This document shows positions 61,412-64,000 of a DNA stretch of 64,000 nt, in pieces; position 1 is the stretch's first letter, and each line of letters opens with the position of its first letter. The translations under genes were made by a program, and so were the position numbers. This DNA comes from Rhizobium vallis. GTDB lineage: Bacteria > Pseudomonadota > Alphaproteobacteria > Rhizobiales > Rhizobiaceae. The notes under the pieces were generated by a model. That model was not told the DNA's origin. It worked only from the letters and a program-made list of their open reading frames with translations, and ran no database searches. The stretch is taken from positions 124,001 through 188,000 of the forward strand of contig NZ_ML133692.1 in NCBI RefSeq assembly GCF_003985155.1, in the 5' to 3' direction.

Positions 61412-62635
61412 CTAGCGGCGCAATGCGTTCAGAAGCGGCATCGACGGTTCGCCGTCCGGCTGCATGCCGATGCGCGACTGTACCGCCGATATCGCCGCCT
61501 TCGAACCCGAGCCGAAATTGCCGTCGACCTCGCCATCGTAATAGCCGAGCGTCTTGAGGCGGGTCTGCAACTCGAATTTCTCGGTGATATCGAGCGCGCC
61601 GTCCGGGCGTGGCCAGCGCTGCTGCATGCCGCCGTAGCCGGCGATCTGGTCGGCCAGCAGGCCGACGGCAAGCGCGTAGCTGTCCGCAGCATTGTAGTTC
61701 TTGATGGTGAAGAAGTTGGCGGTCATCAGAAAGCCCGGGCCACTGGCCCCGGCCGGCATCTTCAGCATGGCCTTGGTGTCGCCATCGCGAAAGGCCTTGC
61801 TGTTCGGGCGCGTCAGGCCGAGTGCTGCCCATTGGGCCAGCGTGTGGGTCTTTCCTGTCTGCTTGGCGGCCGCGGCGGGAACGACGACTTCGTACCCCCA
61901 GGTCTTGCCGGCGTCCCAGCCGTTCTTCATCAGCAGATTGGCCGAGGTCGCCAGCGCATCCGGCACTGAGTTCCAGATATCGCGATGGCCGTTGCCGTCG
62001 GCATCGACCGCATAAAGCAGGTAGCTTGTCGGAATGAATTGAGTGTGGCCCATGGCGCCGGCCCAGGAGCCGGTCATTTCGCGTGCCGGCACGTCGCCGT
62101 TCTGCAGGATCTTCAGCGCGGCGACCAGCTGCTTCTTGGCGAATTTGGCGCGGCTCGGATCGGCATAGGCAAGGGTTGCCAGCGCGCGCGGCACGTAGTG
62201 CAGCCTGTCGTCCTTGTTGAGGATCGCGCCGTAATTCGATTCCATCGACCAGATGGCGAGCAGAATGGTCTTGTCGACGCCGAAGCGCTGTTCGATCGCG
62301 GCCAGCGTCCTCGCATGCTTGACGGCCATCTCGCGGCCAATCTTGACCGTGTAGGGATTGACGCGAGAATCGACATAGTCCCAGATCTTCGAGGTGAACT
62401 CCGGCTGATAGGCTGCCTTTTCGAGCACTGTGGGGTCAGGCTCGCTCACCCCGGAAAAGGCCTTTTGATAGGTTGCCTTACTGATGCCACTCTGAGCGGC
62501 TGTCTGGTAGAAATCCGCGATCCACTTCTGGAACCGGGAATCAGCTCTAGCGTTGTCGGGGACGAGCCCTACCTGGGCTGCGACAATGAGTGCGAGAGCA
62601 AGGCCACGAAGGGAGTTTTTGTGATTCTGGGTCAT
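61412..62635 (-). CDS. Lytic murein transglycosylase (MltB family) with peptidoglycan-binding domain
   Basis: The enzyme cleaves peptidoglycan glycan strands, forming 1,6-anhydro-muropeptides. The 407-residue protein has a signal peptide (MTQNHKNSLRGLALALIVAA, ending NARA), an SLT_2 catalytic domain (about 33-325) with Glu132 in LLAIWSMESNYG, and GAMGHTQFIPTSYL. A C-terminal peptidoglycan-binding domain (about 345-407) contains LQTRLKTLGYYDGEVDGNFG. No lipobox Cys is present, so it is soluble in the periplasm. Confidence 0.93.
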   Translation of the reverse strand: MTQNHKNSLRGLALALIVAAQVGLVPDNARADSRFQKWIADFYQTAAQSGISKATYQKAFSGVSEPDPTVLEKAAYQPEFTSKIWDYVDSRVNPYTVKIGREMAVKHARTLAAIEQRFGVDKTILLAIWSMESNYGAILNKDDRLHYVPRALATLAYADPSRAKFAKKQLVAALKILQNGDVPAREMTGSWAGAMGHTQFIPTSYLLYAVDADGNGHRDIWNSVPDALATSANLLMKNGWDAGKTWGYEVVVPAAAAKQTGKTHTLAQWAALGLTRPNSKAFRDGDTKAMLKMPAGASGPGFLMTANFFTIKNYNAADSYALAVGLLADQIAGYGGMQQRWPRPDGALDITEKFELQTRLKTLGYYDGEVDGNFGSGSKAAISAVQSRIGMQPDGEPSMPLLNALRR

Positions 62636-62838
62636 CGACAGTCGTATCCCACATCTTCAGTTTCCGGCGCAGCGGGGCATCATGTCCGCCCAAACCCGAG
62701 ACTACAGGAACGGAGTCAACAAATTCTTTACCATGACGGCCCGCGGGGGTCACCAGTTGCAAAACAGTAGCAATTCTATACTAGTTGAAGCTAAAAAGCT
62801 CTATTTCCAAAGCGATATGATCGAAGCAGGAGGCCGGT

Positions 62839-63726
62839 GTGGCTCAACACAACAAAGTTCGTAAAGCAGTATTTCCGGTTGCCGGATTGGGAACGCGATT
62901 CCTGCCGGCAACAAAGGCTGTTCCGAAGGAAATGTTGACCGTCGTCGACAAACCAATCATTCAGTATGTCGTCGATGAGGCGATCGAAGCCGGGATCGAA
63001 CATCTGGTCTTCGTCACCGGGCGCAACAAGCACGTTATTGAAGATTATTTCGACATTCATTTCGAGCTGGAACAGACGTTGCGCGAGCGCGCCAAGAAGG
63101 CTGAAATCACCCTTCTAGCCCAGCAATTGCCGAAGGCCGGTACGGTGAGCTTCACTCGCCAGCAGGAGCCGCTCGGCCTCGGCCATGCCGTGTGGTGCGC
63201 CCGCGAAATCGTCGGCGACGAGCCCTTCGCCCTGCTGCTGCCCGACATGATCATGAAGGGCGACAAGGGCTGCATGAAGGGCATGATCGACCTTTACGGC
63301 CACAGCGGCGGCAACATCATCGCCGTTGAGGAATGCGCGCCCGACCAGGCGCATAAATACGGCATCGTCGGCGTCGGCGAAGCGATCGGCGAAGGCTTCC
63401 GCATCACCGGCATGGTGGAAAAGCCCGCCAAGGGGACGGCGCCTTCCAACTTCTTCATCAACGGCCGCTACATCCTGCAGCCGGAGATCTTCAAGATCCT
63501 CGAAACCCAGGAGCGCGGCGCCGGCAACGAGATCCAGCTCACCGACGGCATGCTGAAGCTGCTCAAGGAACAGGATTTCGCCGGTTACCACTTCCGCGGC
63601 ACGACCTATGACTGTGGTGCCAAGGACGGCTTCATCCTGGCCAACGTCGCCTACGCGCTCGAACGTGCGGACATCCGTCCGTCGGTTGAAGGCGGCTTCA
63701 AGGAACTGCTTGCCGGCCTGAACTAA
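62839..63726 (+). CDS. galU: UTP-glucose-1-phosphate uridylyltransferase
   Basis: GalU makes UDP-glucose for exopolysaccharide, LPS core, cyclic glucans and galactose use; it uses the same glucose-1-phosphate that pgm and glgC handle earlier in the window. The 295-residue protein has GLGTRFLPATKAVPKEML near residue 17, VEKPAKG near 195 and the usual length. The start is a GTG at 62839 after AGGAGG. A terminator follows. Confidence 0.95.
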   Translation: MAQHNKVRKAVFPVAGLGTRFLPATKAVPKEMLTVVDKPIIQYVVDEAIEAGIEHLVFVTGRNKHVIEDYFDIHFELEQTLRERAKKAEITLLAQQLPKAGTVSFTRQQEPLGLGHAVWCAREIVGDEPFALLLPDMIMKGDKGCMKGMIDLYGHSGGNIIAVEECAPDQAHKYGIVGVGEAIGEGFRITGMVEKPAKGTAPSNFFINGRYILQPEIFKILETQERGAGNEIQLTDGMLKLLKEQDFAGYHFRGTTYDCGAKDGFILANVAYALERADIRPSVEGGFKELLAGLN

Positions 63727-63753
63727 GGCCTCGCTCAGCATAGATTGGCAGAG

Positions 63754-63790
63754 CGCCGCGCATCCCACCGGGTGCGCGGCGTTTATCTTT
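63754..63790 (+). terminator. Rho-independent terminator after galU
   Basis: Arms CGCCGCGCA (63754-63762) and TGCGCGGCG (63773-63781) followed by TTTATCTTTT; it overlaps the end of the convergent gene. Confidence 0.85.
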
Positions 63791-64000
63791 TCAGCTTCAG
63801 GCCGACGCCTGCGCGCCATTGTTGCGAGTCGGGGCCGTCCTTGCGGGCCGTCAGCTCGTAGCCGAGCGTGCTGGTTAGGTCGAGATAGCGGTTGATGTTC
63901 CAGGTCAGGCCGGTCGCCGTGGTATAGACGAGCTCGTCGTTGATGCTGCTGTCGGAGGGATAGTCGCGCCACGTCACCCCGCCGATCATCGTTCCGACCA
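63783..64000 (-). CDS. Outer membrane beta-barrel protein, C-terminal end (cut by right edge)
   Basis: The frame is open from the right edge to the stop at 63783. The last 72 residues alternate polar and hydrophobic positions in beta-strand fashion (GLTWNINRYLDLTSTLGYEL, then WRAGVGLKLKR). This fits the C-terminal strands of an outer-membrane barrel of the DUF2320 type. The terminal residue is Arg rather than Phe, so insertion signals may differ. Too little is visible for more. Confidence 0.65.
   Translation of the reverse strand, partial: VGTMIGGVTWRDYPSDSSINDELVYTTATGLTWNINRYLDLTSTLGYELTARKDGPDSQQWRAGVGLKLKR

Overview
The window looks like a piece of the main chromosome of a fast-growing rhizobium, most likely Rhizobium of the leguminosarum/etli/phaseoli group. 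This rests on the high G+C content, a glgP-glgB-glgC-glgA-pgm cluster, a soxBDAG operon, a RopA-type porin, an mmgR (Rfam suhB) small RNA beside an inositol-monophosphatase-family gene, and several intergenic repeat families I know from Rhizobium genomes. These assignments come from recognising families in the sequence; no database search was run. I see no insertion sequence, prophage, CRISPR array or sign of recent transfer, so this is mostly core and stable accessory DNA.

Layout. 1-6.1 kb: the N-terminal part of a FecR-domain protein, cut by the left edge and pointing left, then the four-gene heterotetrameric sarcosine oxidase operon soxBDAG. 6.2-7.1 kb: a VOC-fold protein facing a MaoC/NodN-like hot-dog protein. 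7.1-18.2 kb: a tightly packed six-gene minus-strand glycogen operon, glgP-glgB-glgC-glgA-pgm-glgX. 18.4-26.5 kb: a stand-alone TadG/von Willebrand-type protein and a three-gene cluster (transglutaminase/DUF2126, circularly permuted ATP-grasp fused to alpha-E, second transglutaminase) that looks like a peptide-ligation or protein-modification system with no known substrate. 26.5-38.3 kb: sensing and uptake. A TctE/TctD-like two-component pair, a class III cyclase with TolB-like and TPR regions, a CHASE3 chemoreceptor coupled to cheW, a lone periplasmic binding protein and the tripartite transporter tctCBA. 38.4-44.5 kb: small unknown proteins, a DUF475/TerC membrane protein, a degenerate SNase-fold protein, secreted proteins, the porin and tRNA-Val(GAC). 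44.6-48.1 kb: cpdR, an N-formylglutamate amidohydrolase, the mmgR small RNA, a histidinol-phosphatase-type gene and a lysophospholipase-type hydrolase. 48.1-52.1 kb: hsp20 with a ROSE-like RNA thermometer, an SBF-like transporter divergent from a LysR regulator, and a threonine aldolase. 52.6-59.0 kb: glutamate synthase gltB-gltD. 59.3-64.0 kb: an orphan Ser/Asp-rich protein, a DUF459 protein lacking its catalytic residues, an MltB-type lytic transglycosylase, galU and the C-terminal end of an outer-membrane beta-barrel protein.

Themes. The genes cover carbon storage (glycogen; PHB control through mmgR), one-carbon and nitrogen metabolism (sarcosine to glycine and methylene-THF; GOGAT), organic-acid sensing and uptake, and envelope maintenance. 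The least explained parts are the ATP-grasp/transglutaminase cluster, the two catalytically degenerate enzymes (DUF459 and SNase fold), and a set of tiny orphan proteins at 38.4-40.6 kb. The RNA elements (mmgR, ROSE-like leader, a perfect 14-bp hairpin between gltB and gltD) are the clearest non-coding signals.
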